Below, piece by piece: positions 53,364 to 62,412 of a DNA stretch of 64,000 nucleotides. The notes under the pieces are model-generated. The model searched no databases. It saw nothing but the letters and a program-made list of their open reading frames with translations, and was not told the DNA's origin. The translations under genes and the position numbers were made by a program. The first letter of the stretch is position 1; each line of letters starts with the position of its first letter. Origin of the DNA: Nitrosopumilus sp. (GTDB taxonomy: Archaea > Thermoproteota > Nitrososphaeria > Nitrososphaerales > Nitrosopumilaceae); assembly GCF_025699125.1 (NCBI RefSeq), contig NZ_JAILWC010000001.1, positions 1-64,000 on the forward strand, given 5' to 3'.

Positions 53364-55874
53364 TCATACTAATGGCCTGTCTCCTTCAGTAGGATCTACC
53401 AATTCTGTTTTTTCACCCTTGTGTATTCTTTCAAGAATTTCCAATGCCGAATATTTGTGGAGGAATTCATTATTGTTTCCGCATCTGTATGAGAACGTAC
53501 ATCGTGGACACCCTGACTCATTTTTGCATGGGCATTCTTTTACAATGTACATGCTTCTCTCAAGGACTTTTTCAAATCTGTCGTACAGTGCTTTGCTGGC
53601 ACCACTTCCGCCAATTGCACCATCATAGATGAAAATCAGGCCTGACGTGCCTAACGATATGCCTCCCAAGTCTTGAGACACTCCGCCTGTAATCATATTG
53701 CTTCCTTCAATTACGACATGTTCTGTTGCATGATATCCGCTGGCTTCTGTGTAATCCTCATCCTCTGCCTTTTCCATTATCTTTAGTGGTCTTGGTGCAT
53801 GAAAGACAATTCCTTTTGTAACAAAATCATACTCTAGTGGTGCATCTAGCATCACTTTTTCCCCTTGAGTAATTTCTTGTCCTAGCTCTATGTTGACATA
53901 TCCGTAGACTTTTTTCTGAATATGTAATTTGCAAAAAGCAACCTCTATCCCGTTCGCCCTTCTTCTCTCAAAAACCGTTTCAATGGTAGGCCATTCTTCT
54001 GTGAGTGATTTTGTATAGTATGGATAGTCTCTTGAAATTCTTTCCAGTTTTGCAATATTTTTTTTAGGATAGTCAAACTCTTTTACCTTGTATCTGATTC
54101 CTGCTAAAAAATAGATTGCATCTTTGTGCAACTCCTCAAGCGCGATTGGCAGTACTCTGTCTCCCACTTTTCTGTCTGATAAAAAGATGTCAATAGATTT
54201 GCCAATTCCTCTTATGCTGTATTCATTCAGCATGGAATTTATTTTATCAAAATTCGGAACAATTCTGTTGTTGATTATTTTGAGATTTTCTTTGATGATG
54301 TGATATTCAATAATTTCTTCATGCTCCTTTAATTCGTGTTTGGAAATCGGCCTGTCGCATGCCATTGCCAACACTTGAAACTCCTCCACAAATGGATTCT
54401 TGGGGTCAATGTATGTTTTTTCAATATCCTCAAAATAATCGTCCGGATGATTCTTGTAGTATTGAGAAATGGGATCGTTTCCCAATGCCAGAAATGCATA
54501 ACCTCTTTGTCCTTTTCGTGCAGCTCTTCCTATTCTTTGGATTAGTCTGTTTACCGGGATTGTAGATGAGATGACGCAATCTACATTTCCTACATCTATG
54601 CCTAATTCAAGCGTAGGAGTGCATGAAATTGCTTGTAATTTGTCCTCTTTGAACTGTCTTTCTACTGCAGTTCTATAATTTGCCATCAGCCCTGCACGAT
54701 GAACTTTGATGTTGACTTTTTGCTTTTTTGCTTGTATTGCTAAAAGCTCAGAGTTTAGATGTGAATTGTTAAACACCATGGTCTTGTGCTTTTTTTCAGT
54801 CAATTTTTTTGTCAGTTCTACCATGAGTTTTCTTTGAGTTCTAAGTGATGGAAATAACATTACAAAATCTGTCTGGCCTTTTTTTCCAGACCCGTGAATA
54901 ATTTGCATTTTTTCTCCAAACAACTGCTCACAGAATTTTTTTGCGTCATCTAGAGTTGCTGATGCTGCAACAAATTGTAGCTTATTGCTGCAAATTCTTT
55001 TGAGTCTCTTTATGATATAATGTACGTTTGAGCCAAAAATTCCCGAATATACATGGGCCTCATCCACAATTAGAATTCTTGTAGATGACAGTAATGACGA
55101 AAATTTTGTCTGATGCCACATGTGATAATGCAGCACATCAAAATTTGTAACTAAAATCTGAGGTGGCTTTTCAACAATATCTCTTCTTTCTGGAACTTTG
55201 GTGTCTCCATCGAAAACTTTGACATCAACTCCAATCTTTTCAGCAAATTTCTGTATTTTTGGGAATTGATCTCTTGCCAAAGCTTTTGTAGGGTATACAA
55301 AAATTGCAAAAACATTTCCTTGGTTTGATTCCTTTTTTATTCTCTGAATGACTGGAATCAAAAATGCTTCCGTTTTTCCTGATGCTGTTGGTGCCTCGAT
55401 CACAACATTTTCTCCAAATATGATTTCTTGAATTGTCTCTTCTTGAAACTTGTAAAATTCTCCAATCTGTAATTCCTTGAGGTGCTCTGTGATTGATTCC
55501 TCTAGACCCATATCTTCTATTTTGCAGCCCATTTTGGGCTCAGGGTTCTTCAAAACTTTGTATTGCGAAATGTAGTCTTTTTTTGAAAATAGGATCTCCT
55601 CTGTAATTTTGTCTGGCTTGTTATCTGCTATCATCTCTCTGATTTCATTTTCTGCCCTGATGATTCCCTCATCTTTCAAGCCGTCTGATAATCCCTTCTC
55701 GGTAACTAACCCCCTATCAAATCTTGAGAGAAATTCAAGGAATACCTCGTCAATGTTTTTTGAAAATTCTAGCAGATCTTCAATGCCGCATTTTCCACAA
55801 GAAACATGCATCTTTTTGTTGAATGTTTTTTGTATCTCCATCTTTGATTTGCATTTTGGACATGAGAATTTCAA
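53364..55874 (-). CDS. DEAD/DEAH helicase, MrfA/DUF1998-like
   Basis: An 836-aa superfamily 2 helicase with an N-terminal zinc ribbon (CPKCKSK, CGKCG), Walker A PTASGKTEAF, VDEAHVYSG, motif VI QRIGRAARKGQRG and C-terminal DUF1998-like region (GGVSQDLGGISLG, IYDGAIGGSGASKALYDRFE) ending in CPCKNESGCPRCTFSYRC, the four-Cys site of MrfA helicases. In bacteria MrfA takes part in mitomycin-type crosslink repair; a repair role is inferred. It is paralogous to the 28277 helicase but closer to the classical form. It diverges from the DNA methyltransferase. Confidence 0.92.
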   Translation of the reverse strand: MKFSCPKCKSKMEIQKTFNKKMHVSCGKCGIEDLLEFSKNIDEVFLEFLSRFDRGLVTEKGLSDGLKDEGIIRAENEIREMIADNKPDKITEEILFSKKDYISQYKVLKNPEPKMGCKIEDMGLEESITEHLKELQIGEFYKFQEETIQEIIFGENVVIEAPTASGKTEAFLIPVIQRIKKESNQGNVFAIFVYPTKALARDQFPKIQKFAEKIGVDVKVFDGDTKVPERRDIVEKPPQILVTNFDVLHYHMWHQTKFSSLLSSTRILIVDEAHVYSGIFGSNVHYIIKRLKRICSNKLQFVAASATLDDAKKFCEQLFGEKMQIIHGSGKKGQTDFVMLFPSLRTQRKLMVELTKKLTEKKHKTMVFNNSHLNSELLAIQAKKQKVNIKVHRAGLMANYRTAVERQFKEDKLQAISCTPTLELGIDVGNVDCVISSTIPVNRLIQRIGRAARKGQRGYAFLALGNDPISQYYKNHPDDYFEDIEKTYIDPKNPFVEEFQVLAMACDRPISKHELKEHEEIIEYHIIKENLKIINNRIVPNFDKINSMLNEYSIRGIGKSIDIFLSDRKVGDRVLPIALEELHKDAIYFLAGIRYKVKEFDYPKKNIAKLERISRDYPYYTKSLTEEWPTIETVFERRRANGIEVAFCKLHIQKKVYGYVNIELGQEITQGEKVMLDAPLEYDFVTKGIVFHAPRPLKIMEKAEDEDYTEASGYHATEHVVIEGSNMITGGVSQDLGGISLGTSGLIFIYDGAIGGSGASKALYDRFEKVLERSMYIVKECPCKNESGCPRCTFSYRCGNNNEFLHKYSALEILERIHKGEKTELVDPTEGDRPLV

Positions 55875-55968
55875 GATCTACCTGATTGACATTATTTGGT
55901 GATTTATTGTTTAATCATCATTATGGATCCATGACATTATTAAGCTAGGAATGGTCTTGAATTTAAAA

Positions 55969-56745
55969 ATGAAAAAAATTGAAATTAATAATATTTACAA
56001 TCTAAATTGTATTGAAGGAATGAATTTAATTCCTAAAAATAAGGTTGATCTTGTAATTACTGATCCTCCGTTTGCTATAAATTTCAAAGCAAACAAGGCG
56101 AATTATAACAGAACGTCATCTAGAGTGTTGACTGGTTATAACGAAATCAAACCTGAAGATTACTATGATTTCACATTTGCATGGATGAGTGAAGTTTTTC
56201 GAATTCTAAAAGATTCAGGAAGCATGTATGTTTTTTCTGGATGGAATAATCTCAAAGATATTTTGCGTGCACTAGATGACGTCGGATTTACTACAATTAA
56301 TCATATTATTTGGAAATATCAATTTGGAGTGGTCACGAAAAAAAAATTTGTTACTTCACACTATCACTGTCTTTATGTTTGCAAAGACGATAAGAAGCGA
56401 AAATTCTATCCTTTTTCCAGATTTCAAAAAAATGACAAAACAAAAGATGGTAGGAGTCTTCATTATAAAGACAAGGAGGACGTATGGGATATCAAAAGAG
56501 AATATTGGACTGGGGATGAAAAAACTCCTACTAAACTTCCTTCTGAGATCATCAAAAAATTACTGGAATATTCAAGTGAAAAAAAAGATGTTGTATTTGA
56601 TCCTTTTCTTGGTTCAGGACAAGTTGCAGTTGTAAGTAAATCGCTTAATCGACGCTATCTTGGATTTGAAATAGTTTCAGATTATTACAATTTTGCCAAA
56701 AAACGACTCGATAAAAACATGTACAGAATAAAGACATCAAAATAA
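55969..56745 (+). CDS. Orphan DNA methyltransferase (N6-adenine/N4-cytosine, beta class)
   Basis: A protein of about 258 aa with motif IV ITDPPFAINF early and motif I DPFLGSGQVAVVSKSLNRRYLGFE late, the beta-class order. No specificity domain or restriction endonuclease is next to it. It probably modifies one short recognition site as an epigenetic or protective mark. ATG 55969 chosen (GTG/ATG 55951 also possible). It is head to head with the MrfA-like helicase across a ~94-base promoter region. Confidence 0.9.
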   Translation: MKKIEINNIYNLNCIEGMNLIPKNKVDLVITDPPFAINFKANKANYNRTSSRVLTGYNEIKPEDYYDFTFAWMSEVFRILKDSGSMYVFSGWNNLKDILRALDDVGFTTINHIIWKYQFGVVTKKKFVTSHYHCLYVCKDDKKRKFYPFSRFQKNDKTKDGRSLHYKDKEDVWDIKREYWTGDEKTPTKLPSEIIKKLLEYSSEKKDVVFDPFLGSGQVAVVSKSLNRRYLGFEIVSDYYNFAKKRLDKNMYRIKTSK

Positions 56746-56746
56746 T

Positions 56747-57094
56747 CTATTTTTTACTTTCTGACTCGTCAATTCTCTTTTGGCCTATTTTCTCAGAGAT
56801 GCTTTTTCTTAACTCGTCATCGGTTTTACCTTCTACTTTAACTCCTGCAGTTCTTGCAATCATCTCCAGCTTTTCTCTTTCTGTTTCAACTGGTCCTGAA
56901 ATTTTTGGTGATTCTTCTGTAACTTCTTTCATGTGGTCTTGAATTTCGTTTTTTGCTTTGTTGTACTCATTTACTGCTTTTCCAAGTTTTCTTGCAGCAC
57001 CTGGAAGTCTTCCAGTGCCTAAAATTAATACCAGTGCTAAAAAAATTATGATTAGCCATTCGCTTCCACCTATGTTTAGTGAATGTTCTAGCAT
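56747..57094 (-). CDS. tatA: TatA-type twin-arginine translocase subunit
   Basis: A 115-aa protein with short N-terminal membrane helix (EWLIIIFLALVLILG), the G-x-x-R-L-P-G hinge and amphipathic helix (AARKLGKAVNEYNKAK), then a charged tail. It forms the Tat pore exporting folded proteins. No tatC is in the window. The gene is tail to tail with the DNA methyltransferase. Confidence 0.92.
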   Translation of the reverse strand: MLEHSLNIGGSEWLIIIFLALVLILGTGRLPGAARKLGKAVNEYNKAKNEIQDHMKEVTEESPKISGPVETEREKLEMIARTAGVKVEGKTDDELRKSISEKIGQKRIDESESKK

Positions 57095-57228
57095 ATTCTG
57101 CTATTAACCAAATTTGAAATTAAACGTAATGTTGAAGATTTATGCCTAGAATGACAGGGATATTTTCATTGAATATCATTCATGAGAAGTACTTATTGAT
57201 TTAAATAAATTCAGAACTTTAGACTTTT

Positions 57229-57543
57229 ATGAAAAAAATTGAAGCTATAGTTCAATCGGGAGCAAAAGATGCAGTTGTTACTGCAATTAAGAAGATTGGT
57301 GTTGGTGGAATAACTGTTCATCAAGTTCAAGGACAAGGCTCACAGGATCCTCCGCTAGTTGGACAATACTTTAGCAGAGACATGATAATTTGTGTGGTAG
57401 ACGATCCTAAAGTAGATGAAATTTTAGATGCGATTGCAAATGTTGCATGCACTGGAACAAAGGGTGACGGTAAAGTTTTTGTCACTCCTGTTGATGACGC
57501 ACTTGATATTTGCACCAAAAAACGCGGAACCACCTCTATCTAA
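57229..57543 (+). CDS. PII-like nitrogen signalling protein with shortened T-loop
   Basis: A 104-aa trimeric PII-type protein: KKIEAIVQSGAKDAVVTAI, B-loop TGTKGDGKVFVTPVDDAL and KKRG are clear. The T-loop (GQGSQDPPLVGQYFSRD) is shorter than in GlnB/GlnK and lacks the Tyr modified in bacteria, so signalling would rest on ligand binding only. No ammonium transporter lies beside it. The stop overlaps the convergent MFS gene by four bases. Confidence 0.9.
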   Translation: MKKIEAIVQSGAKDAVVTAIKKIGVGGITVHQVQGQGSQDPPLVGQYFSRDMIICVVDDPKVDEILDAIANVACTGTKGDGKVFVTPVDDALDICTKKRGTTSI

Positions 57544-58694
57544 TTTAGAACTCTTTGTGGTTCTAGTTTCTTTCTAGATATGATTGCAAATATTACAACT
57601 CCGATTCCTATTATGCAAAACAGCGCATAAGGTGTTTCATTCCCAAATGACTGTGCAATTGGTCCCCCAATAGTTGGTCCTATTGCCCAACCCATTCCAA
57701 AAATTGTTTCATATGCGCCAATTATTTTCCCTGATATTGCTTTTCTAGTTTTGCTCAAAACAATCTCTAGTGTAAGAGGGAAGAATATGCTGAACCCGAA
57801 TCCCATCAAAACCAGCGCAATTCCAAAAGTTACTGTTGAATCTGCAAAAACTGACATTGCCAATCCTATTGATGCTGCACTTGTTCCGGCAATCAGAGTT
57901 CGACTTGTATTTCTTGCCAACTTTCCAGCTAATGCAAGAGACACAACTCGTGATATCCCAAAAACAAAATAGAGTAGCAAGATATCGGAATCTGTCATGC
58001 CTCTGTCATTTAGAAATGCGGGATAAATTGTGAGTATGATTCCGAATGATGATGTACAAAAAATCAGCAATATTATGGCTTCTGGAAATTTTTTCATCTC
58101 TTTGATTGATGAAAATGAAAATCCTCCATGATGATTTCTGACGCTTTTTCTTGAGGCTAAAAGAGAAGTGATTATTCCAGCAGCTAGGATAAATGCCGCA
58201 ATTTGGAATAGAATTCTGTATGTGACATCAAGGCTTTCTAGTACTGCTGTTCCAAGTAATGGGCCCACCATAAAACCAATTACAAAAAACATTGTAAACC
58301 AAGAAATATTTCTGACTCTGTTTTTCTCAGTGCTTTCATTAGATATTATGGATTCGCATGGTGGCCAAAAAAAAGCATGAGCTATTCCTGTCATAATTCT
58401 GAATCCCATTATTTCTGGAACTGATTGTGCAATTGATAAAAGGTAGATTGATGTAGAGTTGATTGTAGCTCCTAATGCAAGCAGATAACCATTGTTGATT
58501 CTATCAAGAAGAATTCCTACAAATAACGGGATGAACATGTAGGGGATGAAATTTGTTAATCCGATTAATCCGAGCTCAGAATATGTGGCACCGATTACAT
58601 TCTTTGCAAAAACTGGTAGTATTGGACCGTGCAGTCCGTATGAAATTCCTATAATTAGACCTGTGATGTTGACTAATATCAGAACTCTGTTCAT
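57540..58694 (-). CDS. MFS transporter
   Basis: A 384-aa protein with 12 predicted membrane helices and typical MFS loops (GILLDRINNGYL between helices 2 and 3; GKLARNTSRTL in the second half). Substrate unknown, drug- or metabolite-efflux type. It overlaps the upstream methyltransferase by four bases, so it is the last gene of the psmA-methyltransferase-MFS unit. Confidence 0.9.
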   Translation of the reverse strand: MNRVLILVNITGLIIGISYGLHGPILPVFAKNVIGATYSELGLIGLTNFIPYMFIPLFVGILLDRINNGYLLALGATINSTSIYLLSIAQSVPEIMGFRIMTGIAHAFFWPPCESIISNESTEKNRVRNISWFTMFFVIGFMVGPLLGTAVLESLDVTYRILFQIAAFILAAGIITSLLASRKSVRNHHGGFSFSSIKEMKKFPEAIILLIFCTSSFGIILTIYPAFLNDRGMTDSDILLLYFVFGISRVVSLALAGKLARNTSRTLIAGTSAASIGLAMSVFADSTVTFGIALVLMGFGFSIFFPLTLEIVLSKTRKAISGKIIGAYETIFGMGWAIGPTIGGPIAQSFGNETPYALFCIIGIGVVIFAIISRKKLEPQRVLN

Positions 58695-59380
58695 TTGTAT
58701 GCGGCAACCATTATTGCCCCACCCATAAGATCTTTCTCAAATTCGACTCTGGAAAATTTTTCTAGTAATAATGCTTCAAGCTTTTTGTTTGCAGGCCATC
58801 TTTTGAATGTCCCATACAACGTTCCAAACTTTAATCCTAATCTTCCACCTGCAACAAACGCTAGAATGGGGAGAATGCATCGCAGATAAAATGAAACTCC
58901 TGCTCTGATGAATGCTTCATCTGGTTTTCCCAAATCCACAATCACAAATCTTCCGTCATTTTTTAAAACTCTGTGAATCTCAGAAATTGCAATCCTCAAA
59001 TTGATTGCATCCCTTAACGAATACCCGCACAAAACTGCGTCAAATTCTTCATCTCTAAATGGAATGTGTTCAAAAACCCCATTTGCCATATCTGGTGATT
59101 TATCAAAATGCTTACCTGTGTTTTTTAGCATGGGGACTAGAGGATCATAAAGTGTAATTGAAATTTTTCCATCAGTTAATTTCATTGCAGTCTTTGACAT
59201 GTTGCCAAAACCAGAACCTGCGTCAAGAATTTTATTCCCTGGAAGAACTCTTCCCGAAATTCCGCGATTTCTATGCTCTACGTCTTTACCTAATGAAATT
59301 ATGGAATTTACTTTGTCATAAACAGGAATAATTTCTCGAAGTACATCCATTACTTCGCCCCAATAACTTCCTAAACCCAT
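58691..59380 (-). CDS. UbiE-like SAM-dependent methyltransferase
   Basis: A 229-aa class I methyltransferase with NKILDAGSGFGNMSKTAMK, CGYSLRDAINLRIAISEIHRVLKNDGRFVIVD (motifs as in UbiE/MenG). It may methylate a quinone, which would fit a respiratory archaeon, but this is inference. ATG 59380 is selected because the longer frame would run into psmA. Translation is coupled to the MFS gene. Confidence 0.83.
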   Translation of the reverse strand: MGLGSYWGEVMDVLREIIPVYDKVNSIISLGKDVEHRNRGISGRVLPGNKILDAGSGFGNMSKTAMKLTDGKISITLYDPLVPMLKNTGKHFDKSPDMANGVFEHIPFRDEEFDAVLCGYSLRDAINLRIAISEIHRVLKNDGRFVIVDLGKPDEAFIRAGVSFYLRCILPILAFVAGGRLGLKFGTLYGTFKRWPANKKLEALLLEKFSRVEFEKDLMGGAIMVAAYK

Positions 59381-59429
59381 ATTTATCGTCTCAGTATGAT
59401 TGGTTGAATAGTTTTCAAATCTAAAACTT

Positions 59430-60155
59430 CTATTGAGTGTTAAACTTTGATGCGTTTTTAGAATAATTTTCCACGTCTGATTCGGAAACTTTCTCAAAAA
59501 CTTTTGTCTTGTCTGTTATCTTTGCCATCTTTACATTGCTTGCACCATCTTTCTGTTCTGCCTTTAGATTGATTGCTGCAATTGCAAGTCCTGCTGCATC
59601 CTCCAAACTCATGTCTTGGCTGTAATATTTTTCTAAAAATTCATTGACATCCTCTGCACCTGCACCAATTGCCACTGCTGAATATTGCAAATAAGTTCCA
59701 CTTGGATCTGTGACATAGATTGATCCTCCCTTTTGATCAATTCCTGCAATAATCATGGAAACTCCATTTGGACGGACTCCGCCATATTGTGTAAATTGGT
59801 GTGCTTGATCAGCTAAATGCTTGGCAACTGTTGAGACTTCTACTGATTCATCATAAGTCATTCTGTTTCCTTGTGAAAAGAATCTTGCACTATCTACTTG
59901 CACACGTGCATCTGGGATGTATCCTGCTGCGGCTACGCCAATGTGATAATCAACTTGAAAAATTTTCTGTGTAATGTTCTTAGTTTGTAATGGACGTGGT
60001 TTTTCCTCTACTGCTAAAATGACTCCTTCTTTGCTAAGAATTCCAATTGCAATGGTTCCTCTTTTTACTGTCTCAATTGCATATTCTACTTGGTAAATTC
60101 TACCATCTGGAGAATACATGGTTGGTGTCATATCGTAACCACGTGATGCCATCAT
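59430..60155 (-). CDS. psmA: Proteasome subunit alpha
   Basis: A 241-aa alpha subunit forming the outer rings and gate of the 20S proteasome. It has the N-terminal gate helix (RGYDMTPTMYSPDGRIYQVEYA, in parts), the EYA/IET alpha signature and GAGAEDVNEFLEKYY. Two ATGs (60155, 60152) are possible. Intact HbYX-receiving pocket Lys is likely in GTIAIGI...VEEKPRPL. It heads a three-gene unit. Confidence 0.96.
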   Translation of the reverse strand: MMASRGYDMTPTMYSPDGRIYQVEYAIETVKRGTIAIGILSKEGVILAVEEKPRPLQTKNITQKIFQVDYHIGVAAAGYIPDARVQVDSARFFSQGNRMTYDESVEVSTVAKHLADQAHQFTQYGGVRPNGVSMIIAGIDQKGGSIYVTDPSGTYLQYSAVAIGAGAEDVNEFLEKYYSQDMSLEDAAGLAIAAINLKAEQKDGASNVKMAKITDKTKVFEKVSESDVENYSKNASKFNTQ

Positions 60156-60262
60156 GTTATCACGAGTCCATTCTCAGTCAATTTAAGGGTAATTGTCCTT
60201 GCCTGAATATGGAAAAGATCTGGAAATAGGGTTTTAAGCAAAATTCTACATATTTTTATTAT

Positions 60263-60646
60263 ATGTCAAATCAACTCCTGGAATTCAAAGAAATCATTCG
60301 ATCAAAACATGTCTTTAATACAAGAAAACCCGACAAACAAACTCGGAAATTATTTCTCTACCTGTTCACAAGTACTAGGGGCGGATTCACTCGTTTAAGA
60401 ATAATTATGCATCTTCTTGAAAAACCATTCAACACGCATCAGTTAGCGCAAACCCTTGATCTTGATTACAAGGCCGTTCAACACCACATGAGAGTTCTTG
60501 AAAAAAATAATATGGTCTCAAAAATTGGGGAAAAATATGGTGCAATTTTTCATCTCTCTAACTTCCTTGAATTAAACATCCATACTTTGGAAGAGGCAAT
60601 AGATAAGCTAGATAGAAAACTAAATCAGAAAAAAATATACCTGTGA
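60263..60646 (+). CDS. ArsR-like winged-helix regulator
   Basis: A 127-aa protein with winged helix (RLRIIMHLLEKPFNTHQLAQTL, then YKAVQHHMRVLEKNNMVSKI) and a C-terminal helix for dimerisation (LEEAIDKLDRKLNQKK). No metal Cys pair. It lies upstream of the glutamate dehydrogenase (55 bases) and divergent from psmA, and may control either. Confidence 0.85.
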   Translation: MSNQLLEFKEIIRSKHVFNTRKPDKQTRKLFLYLFTSTRGGFTRLRIIMHLLEKPFNTHQLAQTLDLDYKAVQHHMRVLEKNNMVSKIGEKYGAIFHLSNFLELNIHTLEEAIDKLDRKLNQKKIYL

Positions 60647-60701
60647 TTTTATATTTGCCGATCTGAAATTTTGAATCAAACTTAATATAATATGATCAAT
60701 T

Positions 60702-61988
60702 TTGAAAATTATCTTGGTCAAGAATGATCCTTTTGTAAACGCTACACAGCAAGTAAATGATGCTTGTGATCTTCTTGGAATTAAAGATCCTGGATTGCGT
60801 GAATATCTTGCAATGCCAAATAGAGTTTTGAGAGTAAAGATTCCAGTAAAGATGGATAATGGTAAAATCAGAATTTTCACAGGTTTTAGAAGTCAGCACA
60901 ATAATGATCGAGGTCCCTACAAAGGTGGTATTCGTTACTTCAATCCTGAAGGTGGCGTTGAATACATGGAACGCGAAGTTATGGCACTATCATCTTGGAT
61001 GACTTGGAAATGTGCAATTGTTGATATTCCGTTAGGTGGAGGAAAAGGTGGCGTCTATGTTAATCCTAAAACTGAAAAAATCAGTGAAGCCGAACTAGAG
61101 CGATTGACAAGAGGTTTTGCATTTAAAATATTTGAAGTGATTGGTCCTGGAAAAGATATTCCAGCTCCTGATGTTTACACAACAGGAAAAGAAATGACGC
61201 AAATCATGGACACTTACAGTAAACTAACTGGAAACATTTACTCTCCTGGTGTGATCACTGGAAAACCAATCTCCATGGGAGGATCTCTTGCAAGAAATGT
61301 TGCAACTGGTTTAGGTGCAGCATATTGTGTAAGGGAAGCTGCAAAAACAATGAAACTTAGTCTGAAAGGTGCCAAAGTCGTTTTGCAAGGATTTGGGAAC
61401 GCTTCAACATTTGCCGGTGAATACCTGGAAAAAATGGGGGCAAAAATCATTGGTGTTAGTGACTCTAAAGGTTCAATATCTATTCCCAATGGTGCCAAAG
61501 TTAGTAAAATTATTGAATATAAACAAAAACACGGCTCTGTTGTTGGATTTCCAGGGAGTAAAAAGATCTCAACTGAAGAACTACTTACTACAAAATGTGA
61601 TGTTCTAGTTCCAGGTGCATTGGAGAATCAAATTAATGCAAAGATTGCAAAGAATCTGAAATGTAAAATTATTGCCGAAGCTGCAAATGGGCCAACATTG
61701 CCAGAAGCTGATCCAATAATTTTCCAAAAGAAAATACTGGTAATTCCAGATATCTTGGCAAACTCTGGCGGTGTGTGCATCTCATACCTAGAATGGGTCC
61801 AAAATAACATGGGCTACTACTGGACATTTGATGAGGTTGCAAACAAGATGGAGAAAAATATCACTAAAGGATTCAAAGATGCATATGAAATGTCAAAGAA
61901 ACACAAAGTTGACATGAGAAAAGCTACGATGGCTTTAGCAGTTCAAAGAGTTGTTGAGGCATTTAACGAAAAAGGAATCTGGCCTTAG
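60702..61988 (+). CDS. gdhA: Glutamate dehydrogenase
   Basis: A 428-aa hexameric enzyme interconverting glutamate with 2-oxoglutarate plus ammonia. Seen: GPYKGGIRYFNPEGG, PLGGGKGGV with catalytic Lys, PAPDVYT, the Rossmann loop QGFGNASTFAG and the C-terminal GGVCISYLEWVQN. Cofactor use cannot be told. Start is TTG 60702. In an ammonia oxidiser it may assimilate ammonia or, with the proline genes at 35-38 kb, release it. Confidence 0.96.
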   Translation: MKIILVKNDPFVNATQQVNDACDLLGIKDPGLREYLAMPNRVLRVKIPVKMDNGKIRIFTGFRSQHNNDRGPYKGGIRYFNPEGGVEYMEREVMALSSWMTWKCAIVDIPLGGGKGGVYVNPKTEKISEAELERLTRGFAFKIFEVIGPGKDIPAPDVYTTGKEMTQIMDTYSKLTGNIYSPGVITGKPISMGGSLARNVATGLGAAYCVREAAKTMKLSLKGAKVVLQGFGNASTFAGEYLEKMGAKIIGVSDSKGSISIPNGAKVSKIIEYKQKHGSVVGFPGSKKISTEELLTTKCDVLVPGALENQINAKIAKNLKCKIIAEAANGPTLPEADPIIFQKKILVIPDILANSGGVCISYLEWVQNNMGYYWTFDEVANKMEKNITKGFKDAYEMSKKHKVDMRKATMALAVQRVVEAFNEKGIWP

Positions 61989-62362
61989 ACTAGAAAAGAT
62001 TCGTAACAAACTAATTGTTCAATAAACATTATCTTTCCTTTTGTAATTAATCTTAGTTTTCTTTTAAAAGACAGATCGATATTTGTTCTTCTTTGCAGCA
62101 GTTGAATTGTTTTCCAAGTTAGGTGTCTTCCTTTTCTGTCTCTGTCAAAAAGTATGATGAGGTTTTGATATTTTGCAACGCTGTCTGTAAAGTCTATCAT
62201 TCCTTTAAACTTGTGAAATTCTAACACTCTTCCAGAATATCCTAACTTTCTCAATGCATCAGTGTCCCTCTTTCCTTCTACAACAACCACGCTTTTTTCC
62301 TTTGAGTTCAATTGAAAAACAAAATTTTTCAATTCCCTAATTTCTTGTTCGGAAACTAACAC
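61985..62362 (-). CDS. Toprim-domain protein (small, RNase M5/DnaG-like fold)
   Basis: A 125-aa stand-alone toprim domain: VVVVEGKRDTDAL (catalytic Glu) and LIILFDRDRKGRHL (DxD). Such small proteins are found across archaea; nuclease or primase-linked function is presumed. Start GTG 62362. It is convergent with the glutamate dehydrogenase (four-base overlap) and divergent from the amidotransferase. Confidence 0.88.
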   Translation of the reverse strand: MLVSEQEIRELKNFVFQLNSKEKSVVVVEGKRDTDALRKLGYSGRVLEFHKFKGMIDFTDSVAKYQNLIILFDRDRKGRHLTWKTIQLLQRRTNIDLSFKRKLRLITKGKIMFIEQLVCYESFLV

Positions 62363-62412
62363 ACAAACTAAACTTGTTTTAACATATTAAGCACTTTTGC
62401 TAATAGAAAATA

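Noticed and set aside
53338-53632. Plus-strand frames opposite the end of the helicase gene
   Set aside because: Shadows of the minus-strand helicase; no independent motif.
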